From: Terriglobia bacterium | Lineage (GTDB): Bacteria; Acidobacteriota; Terriglobia; Terriglobales; Acidobacteriaceae | Assembly (NCBI GenBank): GCA_020073015.1 | Contig: JAIQFZ010000011.1 | Coordinates: forward strand, 1-64,000 | Direction: 5' to 3' | DNA: 64,000 nucleotides | Part shown: positions 63,656 to 64,000 of the stretch, one piece after another | Layout of the letters: each line of letters starts with the position of its first letter | How positions within the stretch are numbered: position 1 is the first letter of the stretch | Made by a program: the position numbers and the translations under genes | The notes under the pieces: model-generated | Seen by the model: the letters and a program-made list of their open reading frames with translations, nothing else | Database searches by the model: none | Told to the model about the DNA's origin: nothing

Positions 63656-64000
63656 ATGAGCGCCCCGCCTTCGTACGAGCAACTCAGCGCCAATTTCAGC
63701 TGGAGTGTCGCCGAGCGACAGTTAGGCTATCGGCCCGGCGCCCCCATCAACATTGGCTGGATGTGCAGTGACCGCATCTGCCAGTTGGGAATGTCGAGGA
63801 AGTTGGCACTGCTCTGGGAAGACTATCAGGGCAACCAAAAGCGGTTCACTTATGACGACCTGCGAACTCTCTCGAATACGGTAGCCCATTTCCTGACGCT
63901 GCAGGAGATTCTTCCCGGAGAGCGCGTTTGCCTGTTCATGGACCGTGTGCCCGACCTTTACATTGGCTTCCTCGGCATCCTGAAGATGGGGGCGGTGGCG
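63656..64000 (+). CDS. Acyl/acetyl-CoA synthetase (AMP-forming), 5' part, cut by window end
   Basis: The ATG at 63656 follows GAGGGG by 8 bp and the frame remains open to the last base (115 codons). The sequence starts MSAPPSYEQLSANFSWSVAE and continues with LALLWEDYQGNQKRFTYDDL, GERVCLFMDRVPDLYIGFLG and ILKMGAVA, the N-terminal pattern of AMP-binding acetyl-CoA synthetase-like enzymes. The adenylation motif lies beyond the window, so the acyl substrate is not determined. The gene is divergent from the kinase remnant. Confidence 0.8.
   Translation, partial: MSAPPSYEQLSANFSWSVAERQLGYRPGAPINIGWMCSDRICQLGMSRKLALLWEDYQGNQKRFTYDDLRTLSNTVAHFLTLQEILPGERVCLFMDRVPDLYIGFLGILKMGAVA

Overview
The window is GC-rich bacterial chromosomal DNA, most consistent with an acidobacterium of the class Terriglobia (Koribacter-like). 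This is inferred from protein style: PD40/TolB propeller proteins, an LPLNGRN TonB-receptor motif, a zinc-finger anti-sigma protein with a YCF48/BNR tail, an FG-GAP surface protein, CPBP protease, LigD and HppA. Short intergenic hairpin repeats are also very abundant. No rRNA, tRNA, CRISPR array, phage or intact transposase was recognised.

Layout. 1-10 kb: a secreted proteasome-like protein, a repeat-rich gap, a GH31 glycosidase overlapping an L,D-transpeptidase, a TolB/PHP metallohydrolase, an APC permease, an NAD-binding epimerase-like protein and a short conserved protein. 10-17 kb: a mini-TonB protein, a GT39-like membrane glycosyltransferase, pilT, a frameshifted lipoprotein gene and hppA. 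17-25 kb: a co-directional aromatic amino-acid cluster trpC-trpF-trpB-trpA-aroQ-aroF-tyrA followed by a two-subunit CoA-transferase; trpE, trpG and trpD are not here. 25-34 kb: a GT87-like protein, then a minus-strand run uvrA-CPBP protease-pyrE-mtnA-small membrane protein-peptidase. 34-44 kb: small conserved proteins, a secretin-like STN protein, a frameshifted TonB-like gene, ligD, a serine beta-lactamase-like hydrolase, a Nudix hydrolase, a methyltransferase and an ARPP-1-like protein. 44-47 kb: an ECF sigma factor with a membrane anti-sigma protein. 47-64 kb: a second GH31 enzyme, a second mini-TonB protein, a hybrid histidine kinase, a fatty-acid desaturase, an MFS-spermidine synthase fusion, an FG-GAP protein, a GH13 amylase-like enzyme, a kinase/PD40 gene remnant and the start of an acyl-CoA synthetase gene.

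The most unusual structural signal is a set of at least twelve intergenic arrays of degenerate 7-bp tandem repeats. Each array has its own unit sequence but the same 7-nt period. Many occur as two inverted arms between neighbouring genes, and several arms run across the upstream gene's stop codon, so that they encode the C-terminal residues. A related 9-bp inverted pair is embedded in frame in the linker of LigD. They recall the heptanucleotide STRR repeats described in cyanobacteria, here in a presumed acidobacterium.

The second signal is the sigma/anti-sigma locus. The anti-sigma protein carries, in its periplasmic part, a segment resembling the linker and plug start of TonB-dependent receptors (VEVTAA and LPLNGRN). 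The divergent ARPP-1-like neighbour carries the first half of the same segment.

Other points are a paired AATACCTWGGTAA palindrome upstream of the desaturase with a related site upstream of the histidine kinase, a 137-bp element with terminal inverted repeats, two genes broken by one-base changes in G or C runs, and a TrpF with a roughly 50-residue insertion.
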